Numbered from the stretch's first letter, positions 49,378 through 61,222 are shown. The stretch: 64,000 bases of DNA from Hemibagrus wyckioides (GCF_019097595.1 NC_080734.1:13476392-13540391), one strand, 5' to 3'. The notes: generated by a model from the sequence alone, not told the origin. Program-made: numbers and translations.

Positions 49378-49419
49378 TAAATGCTTCAATGTGATTAATG
49401 TTTATTCCATGTCATATAG

Positions 49420-49521
49420 ACTGGAGAGCAGTTGCTTGAAAGTCCAGTATCTGTGTTGGAGGGTAAAGGAGCTGAGCACAGTAAATCAACCAGCTTTACT
49501 CAAGATCTGTCCAGCCTACAG
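49420..49521 (+). CDS. syne2: Exon 32
   Basis: Acceptor tatag at 49419, donor gtacat at 49522. 34 codons, phase 0, TGEQLLESPVSVLEGKG to QDLSSLQ. Short and less helical than its neighbours. Confidence 0.78.
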
Positions 49522-49641
49522 GTACATTGTCGTTCTCCTTCCCACATCAGAAAGGAAAAAAACCTGTAGTGGACACTTATCCTCTCTTTAAGGTAATCAT
49601 GGTATTACTGACTAGTGTGTCATCTTGTGCTATGCTTTCAG

Positions 49642-49842
49642 GGTGAGCAGGGCAAGGTGTGGAGTTTCATGAGAGAGGACAAGAGGACACAACAAGAGGT
49701 TTCAGCACTGCAGCGTTGCTATCAGGCTAATCTACAGGGCCTGAGGGATCTGTTGGAGCTGGGCTCTGAGCGACTTCAACACAGCCAAGTCACGCATCAG
49801 CACAGCTGCAGCCAACTCCAGAGCCTGCTCAGAGGACACAAG
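49642..49842 (+). CDS. syne2: Exon 33: spectrin repeat part
   Basis: Acceptor tttcag at 49641, donor gtgtgc at 49843. 67 codons, phase 0. KVWSFMREDKRTQQEVSALQ is a helix A-like Trp segment. Confidence 0.9.
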
Positions 49843-50122
49843 GTGTGCACAATCATGCATGCATGCATGAGCATCTGTCATCTTAGTAATTTTATTACAG
49901 TGTAGCCACAAAGACAAGAGAGATGGAAGACATTAGGTTCAATGTTTTTTTAAATTGTTGTCTTCATGTTATTGTCGTTCAAGCTGATGATAATTAACAC
50001 TAGTATTTAATGTCTAGTATTAGTCTTTCATGTCTTGTACAGAAGATGGGCTCTAGATTTTGTCTTCTATTGTTAGTATCATTGAACGTAATTCATAACT
50101 TGTCAATGCTGCGTTTGTAGTT

Positions 50123-50201
<79 letters not shown>

Positions 50202-50314
50202 GACAGACAGACAGAAACAGATAGAAAGAGGAATCGATATATATAGCCTATATTTTGTTCAAATCATTCAATCGCCTTATTTATCTGACATTTAAAGTCT
50301 AAATTTTTTGACAG
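49843..50314 (+). other. Intron 33
   Basis: Holds the tetranucleotide microsatellite at 50123-50202; no gene. Confidence 0.6.
50123..50202. repeat. (TATC)n microsatellite, about 20 copies
   Basis: Uninterrupted tatc/atct repeats over about 80 bp, followed by a few agac repeats. Confidence 0.95.
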
Positions 50315-50476
50315 AGGTACTTCAAGGATTTGAGGTGGTATCATGCGATGATCCAGCATCTATCCAAGCAGATACCAGAGGAAGCACTGCAAGATCAAGA
50401 AGAAGTTCAACAGTTGGTCTCAGAGCTGGTTCAGCAGGCTTTAGTACAAGGAATTCAAATACAAGACAACTCTGAG
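50315..50476 (+). CDS. syne2: Exon 34: spectrin repeat part
   Basis: Acceptor gacag at 50314, donor gtaggg at 50477. 54 codons, phase 0, RYFKDLRWYHAMIQHLSKQ to IQIQDNSE. Confidence 0.9.
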
Positions 50477-51171
50477 GTAGGGATGTAACCAAACATGAAT
50501 GCATTATTTAGCTTGAAAGCATATGTTCTACTTAGACACAAATACAGATATGAATATGAGACACAATTTTTCAGACAGCTTACAAGAAAAGCTTAAATAA
50601 ATCTTGATAATTGATGGATTTAAGTAGAAAATTTACTCTTAAATGGCACCACAGAAAAGTGTCTGCTTTATCATAAGGAGAACGCAAGTTCTTGGTGAAT
50701 CTTGATGATGCCACAGCCATCCAGGGCCGAAACCAAAGGAGAAAATTTGGCCATGCTCTTGTGGTACAAGATGGCCATACTCTCTGTAGCTTGTTTGTCA
50801 TAGTGACACTAGCCAATCGTGGGAATGTGTAATCTCATATATGTGAAGAAGGCGGATAGCGTTGTATTTAATGTGAGGCAGCCAGTTTCTAAGGGATATG
50901 GTTGACTAGCTTTGTGTGTCTTGGAGGAAGCACAAGTTAGCCTTCACCCTCCCTAGTTGGTACTTGTCATATGTTAGGGGATGAGCTTGCTGGTGAGAAT
51001 TGGCAAAGGACCAGTTTGTGGAGAAATAGCGGACAATACTAATTAATGTTGTTTAATAACATTGATGCAACATTTTAACTCACCTTTTAAATAATGTAAG
51101 AACATTGAAAGAACATTGAAAACTCACTTTTTGTAACAAGTGTAATTTCTGTATAAACATCCTTGCTTCAG
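50477..51171 (+). other. Intron 34, largely an interspersed repeat
   Basis: No gene. See the repeat at 50650-51045. Confidence 0.6.
50650..51045. mobile_element. Interspersed repeat, unassigned (SINE-like)
   Basis: The stretches gaggaagcacaagttagcc, ttcaccctccctagttgg and gagaaatagcgga resemble a dispersed repeat I associate with fish introns. Ends and family could not be set from one copy. Confidence 0.45.
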
Positions 51172-51303
51172 GAGCACTCTCGATTTGAAGAGATGGGAGT
51201 GAAACTGGGGAGGCAGCTGGAAGAGCTGGAGGCAGCGATGCCCACTAATGATCTGAACTCAGAAACTGAACCACAACTACGAGACCGGCTGCAGGCCTAC
51301 CAG
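51172..51303 (+). CDS. syne2: Exon 35: spectrin repeat part
   Basis: Acceptor cttcag at 51171, donor gtaaga at 51304. 44 codons, phase 0, EHSRFEEMGVKLGRQLEEL to RLQAYQ. Confidence 0.9.
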
Positions 51304-52107
51304 GTAAGATCTACTCCTTAATATTTTCAAAAGAAGAATGTGCAAAATCCCATTTCTTTAATTACTGTCTGGATGAGGTCCTACAAGTGTAGATTATTCA
51401 CACAAATCCCAATTTTAATAGACACAGACAACTTGATTTACCTAGTTATACTTTCCCTTTCATTTGCCTTCCCTTGATCTCTCATTATTGCATTTTTATC
51501 TGGTGATGTTCATCTCTATCTGTGCCAAACTCATTAAACTTGGTGATATGGAGGACACGAGGAGGTCCGTCCTGTTCAGACGAGTTATTTGGCACGCCCT
51601 CTGATGAACTAGTGCAAGCAGCTTTGGTAGATGAGGCATGAAGGAGATGGGGGAGAAGGGCCTTCTCTTTGTGATGGATTTATTGGATGTGGGTTGCATG
51701 GAACCCTTTTCAGCACACTCTATTCCAAATCAAATTACTTGGATAGGCTGTTGCCATGTCTGTGGAACTCCATGTTCTCCCAGCCACTTTGACTGCTCTT
51801 GTATTATTTCTTCCACCACAATTACGGAAGCTCATTTCTCAGCCCAATTGACTCATGCATAGTGGTGAGCGGTGCCTATTGGACAGCCGTAATAGATTTA
51901 TGCTGAGCTTTATTCCCATTCCTCAGTCCTCAAGAGGAAGGAGTTTCTGGGGGGGTTGATGTTACCATAGCACTGAAAGGGATGCAGAGAGAAAGAAAGA
52001 TTGGGGGCCAGGGCTGAGTACAGGTGATGAAAAGACCATCTTTATTTTTCTTTTTATCTTTTTTTCCTTTCTCTTTTTCTGTTCATCTCCTCACCTTTCA
52101 CTGTCAG
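51304..52107 (+). other. Intron 35
   Basis: 804 bp, no gene recognised. Short open frames on both strands lack splice context and similarity to the rod. Confidence 0.55.
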
Positions 52108-52292
52108 GAGTTGCAAAAGCTCCTTGAGGACAGCAGGCCACAGTTGGAGATGCTGCAAGCCCAGGCTTTGTTTCCTGAGACAGTGAACCATGCTGGTCCA
52201 ATTTCAGAGCTTCAGAATAACTGGTTAGCTCTCCACAGACAGCTGGAGCAGGAGATCCAGCGCACACAGGAAATGCAAGTCAGCTATAATAG
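52108..52292 (+). CDS. syne2: Exon 36: spectrin repeat
   Basis: Acceptor gtcag at 52107, donor gtgtgt at 52293, phase 2 end. ISELQNNWLALHRQLEQEIQ is a canonical helix C segment. Confidence 0.92.
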
Positions 52293-52449
52293 GTGTGTGT
52301 CTAATACAAAATTAATACCTGCTTAAGAGTTCTTAATCTTACTGTTTGTGGTTGCTCTGCCCTAACACAGCTGATATAATTATGAAATTTTACATTAACA
52401 TATAATCTTGATTACCATGCGAATGTTTGAACACAAATATTTTCTGTAG

Positions 52450-52573
52450 GTTTCAATGCAGTTCTGCTGAATTGGAAGCGTGGATTGCTTCTGCACTCGC
52501 AACCGCGCAAATGTGGAACAATCTCTGTGATCCCACTCCACAGGATTCAGAATCTCTTCTGTCAAATATCATG
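52450..52573 (+). CDS. syne2: Exon 37: spectrin repeat part
   Basis: Acceptor ctgtag at 52449, donor gtgatt at 52574. Completes an Arg codon; FQCSSAELEAWIASALATA is helix A with Trp. Confidence 0.9.
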
Positions 52574-52653
52574 GTGATTATAAGTCTACTTACTGTGTAA
52601 GTGAAAACAGATGGCTTCTTATCTGGGATTTAACTTTATGCTATATGTTTTAG

Positions 52654-52836
52654 AACTTCTTCAAGGAGCTGGAAAGCCAGTCTGTTCAGAAGGCCAATGC
52701 AGTGAGAGCAGGCACGCAGGTCCTGCAACTGTCAGACACAGAGGCTCATGAACTACGCCAACATTTGTTTCAGCTTGAGAAAGACTGGACAGAGCTCACT
52801 AATGCTGTACCCTCTGTTCAGTGCAAACTGCAGCAG
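52654..52836 (+). CDS. syne2: Exon 38: spectrin repeat part
   Basis: Acceptor ttttag at 52653, donor gtaggc at 52837. 61 codons, phase 0, NFFKELESQSVQKANAV and LFQLEKDWTELTNAV. Confidence 0.92.
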
Positions 52837-53541
52837 GTAGGCTTCACTCACACCTTGTTTTTCTAGTCTCATGTCTGTCAGTTGTAGTAGAAATGGTATT
52901 CTGGAAGTAGGTCTGATCATAGCAGGTATATTGCTGTATTTCCAGCTTGCACTGTTAAAGCCATACGTCTGTTATAGTGTATATAATATATGAGTGATTA
53001 ACATGAATAGGAATTCACATATTCATTTCTTACATTTCCTTATCTAGTCTTTCTTTATAATGATTAAACAGGTTTTCTCTTCAGTACAAGAAAACATGGA
53101 GTTATTTCTAATGGTGATATGATCATTTCTAATACGATAAATAGCTTTAATTATTCCTAAATGATAATAATGTAGCAATGTAGTGTAGTACAAAGTCTCA
53201 AGAGTCATCTTTCTTCTATGTTGATCATGCACCTCTTTGAAGGTGTATATTACACTTGAAGGGTACTTACGCAGTGAGTAATAAGCATTGCATAAATGTG
53301 TTATAAAGTGAAGAAAAGCCTTTATGACAGGCTTATGTTCAAACTATTAAAGTTGACAGAATGAAAACCAAGCTCCTTTTTAGACTGTGCCTAATAAACA
53401 CTTCATAAAATATGTATGCAATGCTTATGAATGTGTTATATTCCCTACAAATGAAGTGATACCAATAATTACATTTTGTGTGCTTTTGTAAGCAATGTGC
53501 ATCACACTAAGTATTTTCGTCATGCTCTGGTTCCATGCTAG
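52837..53541 (+). other. Intron 38, nothing recognised
   Basis: 705 bp AT-rich intron without a gene or a repeat I could name. Confidence 0.6.
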
Positions 53542-53688
53542 CTGCTGGCAGTTCTAGGTCAGAGTAAGGTCAGGGTTTATCTGTCCTCCTGGCTGGAGCA
53601 AATGAAGACCAGACTGGAGGAGGAGAGCTCAAGAGAGCATCATGTCATGAGCTCTACCGAGCTCACCATGCTTTTGCAGAATCTGAAG
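53542..53688 (+). CDS. syne2: Exon 39: spectrin repeat part
   Basis: Acceptor gctag at 53541, donor gtatca at 53689. 49 codons, phase 0. YLSSWLEQMKTRLEEESSRE includes the helix A Trp. Confidence 0.9.
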
Positions 53689-53792
53689 GTATCACTTTAT
53701 TCAGGATAGTTACCTTTACTTTAATTTAGTCTCATTTAATGGTTTAAATACAGTGTGTAAAGCCATAACTGCACTATGGTGGTATTCCTCAG

Positions 53793-53969
53793 GACTGTAA
53801 AGCAGAAATGACAAGCCGACAGCCATGTATAGACTTCCTCAACCACTCGATAGAAGAGACTGGCTTTGCAGATGATGCAGCTATTCGTAATGAGCGGTTG
53901 ACCCTTGCAGAGCAATTGGGAGCTCTCAATCTTGATTGGATCCTCCTTCAGAGAAAGATTGACATCAAG
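53793..53969 (+). CDS. syne2: Exon 40: spectrin repeat part
   Basis: Acceptor cctcag at 53792, donor gtatgt at 53970. 59 codons, phase 0, ending LGALNLDWILLQRKIDIK, a helix C. Confidence 0.92.
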
Positions 53970-54056
53970 GTATGTATAGACTGCAGTTAGTACTTGTCAT
54001 TAGTTATTCTTAATATACTGTAGCTCTTAGCACAAAAGCATACTTTTTGTCTCAAG

Positions 54057-54212
54057 GTGCGAGAAATAGAGCACACGATGCAGGACTGTGCACAGAGAGA
54101 GGAACATCTGCAGCGTCTCCACAGCTGGATCTCAGTGCAGGAAAAGAAGATGAGAGTGCATGGGAGGCCAACTGGCAGGATACAGATACAGCAAGCTTTA
54201 AAGGAGTCTGAG
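54057..54212 (+). CDS. syne2: Exon 41: spectrin repeat part
   Basis: Acceptor tcaag at 54056, donor gtctac at 54213. 52 codons, phase 0, EEHLQRLHSWISVQEKKMRV. Confidence 0.9.
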
Positions 54213-54298
54213 GTCTACATTTCAGCGAATTGAGAAAACTACTTTTTAAAGCAATGATATGCAAACACAAAATAAACAACTTAATCATTTGTGTCCAG

Positions 54299-54454
54299 GA
54301 GGAGGAGGAAAAGTTCAAGCTGAAATCCAACGAGCTGCTGCACATGAGAACTCTTCACATTTTAGGGCAGAAAGATGGCCAGCACCCAGGAGATCAGGCA
54401 TTCTCGTCACAGGTGGAAAGCACCAGTGAACAGTGCCAGACTCTGAGGCAACAG
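54299..54454 (+). CDS. syne2: Exon 42: spectrin repeat part
   Basis: Acceptor tccag at 54298, donor gtatgt at 54455. 52 codons, phase 0, EEEEKFKLKSNELLHM to ESTSEQCQTLRQQ. Confidence 0.9.
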
Positions 54455-54762
54455 GTATGTCCTTATCCTACACTGCACATGGAACAGGAAGGGGGAAGGC
54501 TAACACATGTGAAACATGAAGCCCGTCAATCACAAGCCAGCCGATTTAGCAATACTTCAATATCGCACCTGTACTCTAATCATGAGTCTCATCTCAGCTC
54601 TTGTCTCTTGCAAGAAATATAGAGAACTCTGCAAAAGAAAATGTGTCATTTTGTAGGATGTCCATCAAATTTCACAGGTTGGGCTATGATCAGCAAGTGG
54701 GATGCTGAAAGAGTTAGATATTCTGCTACTGCTATCATATGACATGATCTCTCCTGCTGCAG
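54455..54762 (+). other. Intron 42, nothing recognised
   Basis: 308 bp. The upstream frame stays open a while past the donor but has no second splice site. Confidence 0.6.
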
Positions 54763-54933
54763 ATGAGTGCTGATCGGGCTCTTCTGGTCCGGCTGAAGGA
54801 GCAGTGGGCTCAGCTGGACGCAGGACTAAGAGATGCAGCGCTGCTTACTGTCAGCATGGCCAATAAGCTGGAATGCAGCAAGATCCCTACGTTGTCACTC
54901 CAGCAGAGCAAAGAACATGTAGATCAGCTTCAG
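54763..54933 (+). CDS. syne2: Exon 43: spectrin repeat part
   Basis: Acceptor ctgcag at 54762, donor gtaaga at 54934. 57 codons, phase 0. ALLVRLKEQWAQLDAGLRDA is a canonical helix C. Confidence 0.93.
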
Positions 54934-55073
54934 GTAAGAACAAAATTTAAATGGGGAGTGGCTAAATCGTATCACCTAATAAAAAACTGAGCTGCAGTTT
55001 AAGGTGTGATGCTTGAGAGACTCCAAATAACCCTGTAAATATTTCTGACTTTAATGGTACGAATTATCCACAG

Positions 55074-55207
55074 GAGCTTCAGATGGAAGTAGAAAGATCA
55101 GAGCAGACTTGGACGAATTTGGCCAGGCTTTTATCAGACCTGAAAGACAAAATCCACCCTGGTGCTGCTGTACTTCTGTCTGATGAATTGGATCAAAGGA
55201 AAACACG
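55074..55207 (+). CDS. syne2: Exon 44: spectrin repeat part
   Basis: Acceptor ccacag at 55073, donor gtcagt at 55208, phase 2 end. ELQMEVERSEQTWTNLARLL. Confidence 0.88.
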
Positions 55208-57179
55208 GTCAGTAAGCTAATTCTACAGCACAGGTCCCTTCCTCTTTGGCCACTTTATGTAGCTTTGACGTTAACTGTACTGTATTTAAACAGTCAAAAA
55301 TGTATCTGTTGCCATTTTAATAAGAATTGTTAAGAGCCAGCACATAATGCTTACCTTTACAAAAAAAAAAAACCTGTTTTCTAGTCCATTCCACTGAAGT
55401 GTCCATGCCTCAGCCAATAGGTGACACTTACAGGGTCTGTCTTATATCATTTGTGCTTAGATGGAGAGGAAAATAAAGGATCATATATAATATCTGTGCA
55501 GTAAAAACTCTACAACTCTAAAACCAAAACAAGGGCAGCTCAAGGCAAGCCTCATCTTGCCAGTATGTGGACGAAATAAATGCATTTCACTTAGAATTAA
55601 TCTCTGCCCACAAACAAGAAAACAAAAGACCCACGCACACGCATAGCAATGAATTTTCTGATGAATCAAAAATTCCTTGTGCTGTAATGCTGCAAGGGAA
55701 GCATGTCCCAAGCATTACTGTTGCTCATATGACTGACAAGCACACGTCCTCTAGAATGTATTAAAAGGCATTTAGTCATCTGAAGTTGCTTTTCTGTTCT
55801 TTCCTTTCTCCTCGGCCCACTTTCACTCTGCAGAGTTTCTTGCCGCGTTGATTTATGGAACCAATGGGGGATACAGGTTCCTGGAAACAGTAAATCTGCC
55901 AGGGCTGACTCACATAGAGAACATAATATGAACCTTTGTTCATATTATGTCTCAAAAAGCTTTTAATGACTACTGTACACTTTTATGACTACAAATTATT
56001 AATATTATGGATTTTTCCACACTAAAATTGATTGTACTTTTTGCTGTTGCTTTTGGATGACTGGTTTGGTTAAACTGGTTTGGAATGCTTGAACCTTTGA
56101 AACAGAACTGTCCTCGTGTAAATTATATAACAGATTCTATGAGCACCGATTTTTTGTGTTTGAGATTGTGAGAGAGTGTGTAAATTAGTGGTTTAATGGA
56201 GTTTGTATCTGTCTTGGTATGGGTTTAGTACTCTTTATCAGTATTGGTAGTGACATGCATGCTGCATTTGGCATTTGCATGCAACTCAGAAAGGGGAAGC
56301 CGGTTTTGTTAGCAACAAGCTAGCCAGCTAACTGTGATGAGCGATCTATGTTTTCCTCCTTGAAACAGTGATGTGTATAGTCAATTTTTTCTGTTATCCA
56401 TTTAATTGACATTTTCCAATTGAGATTAAAAACAGAAGAAATCTTTCTGAATACAATGCCTATATAATGCCTATACAAGATTTAACAAGAAAATGTGTCT
56501 GTTGATTGATCTAAATCAAGTAAAGTACTATATATACAGCATAACTCATTTAAAGAGGTAATTGTTTACTGACAATGTGCCATGTTATGTTGATGTCACT
56601 TGTTGAATTTTTAGAGAAAGTCCAAAGAATTTTTTAAACCTGGTTGAGGTTGGAAATTGCGAGTTACAACCTATAGTCAAGTGCAGCAGTAAAATAACAA
56701 TGGATGTGTCCTAAACAGAAGGGTTTTTGCTTTCTTTTGCTTTGTTTTAAAAATTAAATAGGAACCCTGTTGCTACGCCCCAGGAAATGCTTGAAAATGG
56801 TGAAAAAACCAACCCAGACCTAGAATTGCCAACACCAAAAGCTGTGAATTCTGGCTCTGTCAATTTCTTAACCTCAAATCATTCAAGAGTTATGTGCAGA
56901 ACATTTTTAATCCCACTTGTAGGGTTAGTATTTGTCCCGCCATCATTTATGTCATTTAAGCCATATTGTGGTCAACTTGCTCATGCCTGCATGAGCATAA
57001 AATAAAAATGCCCCGCTCACATGACTGTTTTGTTTGTTCTCTTTAAAAAATAGTGGACCTCCTACTGTCCTACTCTATATTTGTATCCTTTTAGTACACA
57101 TTATCTGTTCGATGATGTATTCTTATGTTGTTGCATCCCTGGTGTAAAGTGAAATAGCCTGTGTGTGTTTGTGTATCAG
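55208..57179 (+). other. Intron 44
   Basis: 1.97 kb. An open stretch at 56787-57005 looks mildly coding-like but has no donor in the right phase, so I leave it out. No named repeat is seen. Confidence 0.5.
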
Positions 57180-57384
57180 GTGGGCGGATGTGGTGTGTGA
57201 CGTCAGCTTGGAGCTGCAGAAGGCTCAGGTGGAGCTGCGTCTCTGGCAGGAGTACAGGCTGTTATATGATGGCTGCTCTGAGCGTTTGAACCATTACTGG
57301 GAGCAGTGTGAGGCATTTTTAAGCCTTCCGAAAAAACAGGAATATGACGTTGAGCTGCTTCAATGCAGGATCAACAACATCCTC
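57180..57384 (+). CDS. syne2: Exon 45: spectrin repeat
   Basis: Acceptor tatcag at 57179, donor gtgagt at 57385. Completes an Arg codon (the Arg-Trp pair spans the junction), then ADVVCDVSLELQKAQVEL and HYWEQCEAFLSLPKKQ. Confidence 0.92.
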
Positions 57385-58142
57385 GTGAGTGATTCAGAAG
57401 CATCTACACCACACCACAACAAAAGTAGTTTTTATTCTACTTAAAGACACCAGTAGGCATGATGATGGTTAAAGGAAAAAAACATGATTTACATACTTCA
57501 TACTGATGACAAGATTTAGAATTATATGAAGTTAAAGATCAAAATAATATATAAATTAGTATATGTAAAGAGCAGGAGTAAGATTGAAAGAGTTTTAAGT
57601 ACTTAATGGTTTTTGGGCATCCAGTGTATTAGTCTAATAAGGACTGTGGTGCTTTTGAGCCTGGAGGAACATTGAGTTCTGAGTAAGAGAATGGCGTTGC
57701 TTATAGGACTAAAAATACCTCCAGGGTCTCTAGCCCTGCTTCACAACCAGCCAGATTGAAAACAGATGCATACCTCTCTAAAAGGGAAAATTCAAAGAAG
57801 TACCCTGACTAATAGGTTTTTAAAAAAATGTATCTGGTGTGGTAAACAGGATACTCTGTAGGAATATAGTTCAGAGTAGGAGAACATTACCTGCTAAACT
57901 AGAACTAATCGAGTGGGAATTAGGATATTATTTCATTTGCACAGTTTACGCAAAGTCTCTGATATGAAAATGACTTGACCATTAGTATGAAAATGTATCA
58001 CCATATTGATAGTGTAAAGCTGTGATGCTGAAGGTAAAAGGTCTATTCATTACAGCATGTGTTTGGATGTCAATTTCATATTTCTTTTTTATTAAAACAT
58101 TTATTTTATTTATGCTTTATATATTATGCTTCTCTTCCCTAG
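57385..58142 (+). other. Intron 45, nothing recognised
   Basis: 758 bp, AT-rich, no gene. Confidence 0.6.
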
Positions 58143-58325
58143 GAATTGGAGGAAAAATTAGAAGCATTGCATGGAAATGCTGGAAATGTATTAGAGTCCT
58201 CTAAGCTTCTCCTGGCACAGTTAGAGCCTCAGGCAGCTACTGTGATCCAATCCGAGGCCAGGCTTCTGTCACGTGACCTTGTGCATCTGAGCCAGGCACT
58301 AGTTAAAACACGGGGACAGCTCCGG
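58143..58325 (+). CDS. syne2: Exon 46: spectrin repeat part
   Basis: Acceptor ccctag at 58142, donor gtaaca at 58326. 61 codons, phase 0, ELEEKLEALHGNAGNVLES to LVKTRGQLR. Confidence 0.9.
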
Positions 58326-58446
58326 GTAACAGATTTAATTACAGTTCCACAAGTAACACAAATAATATCAGTTTGCATAACCTAGGGAATACCAAGGTAA
58401 TAAAAACACTGATGAGTGTACATGTTTACATATTCATGTCCCATAG

Positions 58447-58560
58447 GAGGAGCTGGAAGATCGTGTCTGTTTCAGTACTGATTTGAAATCACTAATGCAG
58501 TGTCTCGAAAGATCGGAAAGTGTGTTGACGTCTCCTAATGCAAGCACTGAACACCTAAAG
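58447..58560 (+). CDS. syne2: Exon 47: spectrin repeat part
   Basis: Acceptor catag at 58446, donor gtgaac at 58561. 38 codons, phase 0, EELEDRVCFSTDLKSLMQCL. Confidence 0.88.
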
Positions 58561-58959
58561 GTGAACCAGTTAACTCCACAGTTGTGGTGACTTTCAGTAT
58601 TTACAGTTAATTATAAACTTTTTAACCTGCAGTAATTTGCTTCTATCTTTATTAACAGGTAACTATAATAAGTCCACATACATATTAAACATAGGTGTAT
58701 TTAATTCAAAGATAATCGAATAATAACAGGAATAGTTGATTTCTTTTTAAAGACCAAAGATCAAAAATGCTTTTTGTTTGTAAAAAAAAGTAATTATAAT
58801 AAAATTAGCAAATAAAGGTTAAGGAAACCTGTAAAATGTAAAATGTCATCCAAACGTGACATATATATTTTTTATGTGAATTATTCAGTAAAAAAAATTC
58901 TCACCTAATCCCTTCCACTATGAATTTACATTTTTCTTTCTCTCCTTGTGCTGTGTAAG
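58561..58959 (+). other. Intron 47, nothing recognised
   Basis: 399 bp, AT-rich. Confidence 0.6.
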
Positions 58960-59114
58960 CTGGCTCTTCTGGAGTTGAGTGCACGAACCCCTGACCTTGG
59001 AGCTCTGAATGAACAGAGCCTCAGATTGTCGCTTGCTGTGTCTGATGCTAATCAGCTGCAGGTCCTCAATACACAGTGGGTGCAGGTCTTCACTCAGGCC
59101 ATGAACAGACACAG
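58960..59114 (+). CDS. syne2: Exon 48: spectrin repeat part
   Basis: Acceptor gtaag at 58959, donor gtgtgt at 59115, phase 2 end. LQVLNTQWVQVFTQAMNRH resembles the L..LN..W helix C preceding the conserved nesprin FQ.KC..W repeat. Confidence 0.92.
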
Positions 59115-59306
59115 GTGTGTGCTGCAGAGATTATTATATATTATATGATATTTTTTATCTATTTTTTATCTGTGTACCTTTGTGAAAAATCAGTGCCAGT
59201 GATCTAATGCCAGAGATTGGTAGATGGTATCTTCACTGCCTGAGACTTACTGTTAGGTCTTTGAGAAAGGGTTTTAACTCATTTGCTTAGTTGCATGCTT
59301 GGTAAT

Positions 59307-59344
59307 TAATTCATTCATTCATTCATTCATTCATTCATTCATTC
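59307..59344. repeat. (ATTC)n microsatellite
   Basis: About nine copies of attc. Confidence 0.95.
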
Positions 59345-59349
59345 GTCTT

Positions 59350-59455
59350 CATTAATGACTCTATCCTGGTCAGACTTGTGGTGGTTTAGGAGAAGACTGG
59401 ACGTGAAGTGAGAAAATGGGGCATACAGACATTTTCACAGACACTCATTTACAAA
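59350..59455. mobile_element. Diverged dispersed repeat next to ATTC microsatellite
   Basis: ctatcctggtcagacttgtgg, gactggacgtgaagtg and cacagacactcattta recall a common fish repeat that is often preceded by ATTC tracts. Family uncertain. Confidence 0.45.
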
Positions 59456-59700
59456 TAAGGGTGCAAATGTTTGTGGAAACAGAATTCCCAGTCTAAGAAC
59501 ATATGAAACTCTGTATAGACAGTAACCCAATCTCAGTAGTATAAAGACATTTTCTAGATGAATAAATGTAAATCTCATGTAAATGTAAATCTTGAGGTCA
59601 GCTTTGGTTTTTGCACCTTTTTATTCTGTCAAAACAGAACTGTGATTATGTGCTAACCCTTTCTTTAATGAAGTGTGTGACAAATGTTGTGTTTTTTTAG

Positions 59701-59848
59701 GGAAATATATAGTGCACAGTTGTGTGATCACAGCTTCCAGCAGAAGTGCCAAGCTTGGATGGATCTACTGGAGAAATTGGAATCCGGGCTCTCCAGCGAC
59801 ATTTCTGGAAATGAGTCTTCTGCAAGAGAACAGCTTGCTGTACACCAG
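59701..59848 (+). CDS. syne2: Exon 49: spectrin repeat with conserved nesprin signature
   Basis: Acceptor ttttag at 59700, donor gttaga at 59849. Completes an Arg codon. FQQKCQAWMDLLEKLES and DISGNE match the conserved F..KC..W...L and ISGN motifs of distal nesprin rods, the best family evidence in the window. Confidence 0.93.
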
Positions 59849-60064
59849 GTTAGATGTGTTTTTCACTCTTTCTTCCTCCGGGCACTTTATGCTCACTTAA
59901 TGTTTAAACAGCTGTCAAGTTTTACCGATGATTACTCCTTGATGTAAAATCCGGCTATGAAAGAATGTAATTATATATATATATCATCATGGCTGATTGC
60001 TAAAATCACTGAAATTTTAGTTGAACAGATCCCCGTTTAGGTTTCTGTCATTGTATTTCTACAG

Positions 60065-60159
60065 AAGCTGAAGATGGAAGTGCTGATTGGCCAGCAGCTC
60101 CTCGATGCTGTGGTCAGTGAGGAACTGCGGCTTTTGAATGAAAGTCAGGTAGAAGACAG
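60065..60159 (+). CDS. syne2: Exon 50: spectrin repeat part
   Basis: Acceptor ctacag at 60064, donor gtgaga at 60160, phase 2 end. KLKMEVLIGQQLLDAV then LLNESQVED, parallel to the helix B of distal nesprin-2 repeats. Confidence 0.92.
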
Positions 60160-60990
60160 GTGAGATACACTGAATGAAAATATCAGCACATTCCCTCAAC
60201 CTACATCATAAATAATCATTCAGACTCATGATTATTTCCTTATTAAGGTTTAATAATTAAGAAAAACTTTTATTGTTTATAAATTAAGTCTTTTGAACAG
60301 CAGTTTTATAATCATTTATTTCTTAAAACTGGGTGCTTATCTCAGTGTACACTTTTAGTCTTATCTGATGTTGATTTCCTCAAACGAAAATGTAACAAAT
60401 AATTACACCACATAAAAATACATATTCAGACAGCGAGGCAGACATGCAGCAAAATGCAAGTACACAACCAAAAAAGTGCTGAAGAGTTATGCTGAAGATC
60501 AACAACAACTGGAAAGAGGGTCTGCAATAGAGTTTTATATAGTATTAAAAAAATCATGTCCCCTATGTTCTATTTCGATGTGTTTATTTCTATCTTCATA
60601 CTATAAAGAAATTGGTTTAGAATTGCTTTTAAGAAATGAAATATAAACGATCTTATAAATTACACTTGGTTGTATGTAATAACTGGGACAAAGCAACACA
60701 TCTGCAAATCAGAATACTGTATGTTAGCTCTTTTAAGTGCTCCATTTATATTATGTTTTTATATATTCATATACAGTATACATATACTAAAATAAATAAG
60801 AATAACAAAAGTAGTATACAGAGCTAAAATGATTTGCCTTATGGTCCCCCTAAATGTAGCCCAGAAAATGTCTTAACACAGCCTTATGTTAACAAAACAT
60901 CTATAAGTGTTTTTTCACAGGATGAAAACTGAAGACGCCACAATACTGGGATGCTAAATCAGAGATTATTTTGGTTTCTGTGATGTTCAG
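60160..60990 (+). other. Intron 50, nothing recognised
   Basis: 831 bp, AT-rich, no gene. Confidence 0.6.
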
Positions 60991-61222
60991 GAAAGGTCTA
61001 ATTCTGAGGTTGACCCAGCTGAAGGAGCGATGGCAAGGAACACTGTGTAGGGTTCAGCAGCGTAGCAGGTGCCTGGAGCAGCAAACTGAACAATGGAGGC
61101 TGTATAGAACAGGACTGAAAAGACTTTGGAGACTTCTGAAGGACTTAGATCATTTATTGTCACCTGCTGGATTGGCACCATGCAGCTTTCAACAGCTTCA
61201 ACAATCCATTAAGGACTATGAG
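60991..61222 (+). CDS. syne2: Exon 51: spectrin repeat
   Basis: Acceptor ttcag at 60990, donor gtaaga at 61223. LTQLKERWQGTLCRVQQRS and EQWRLYRTGLKRLWRLLKDL; LDHLLSPAG looks closer to SYNE2 than to SYNE1 as I remember them. Confidence 0.93.

Larger units (their letters stand above)
59115..59700 (+). other. Intron 48
   Basis: Contains the ATTC microsatellite and an adjoining dispersed repeat, listed separately. Confidence 0.6.

Noticed and set aside
56787..57005. Possible extra exon in intron 44
   Set aside because: The frame is open, but there is no donor in a phase compatible with the exon 44 / exon 45 split codon.
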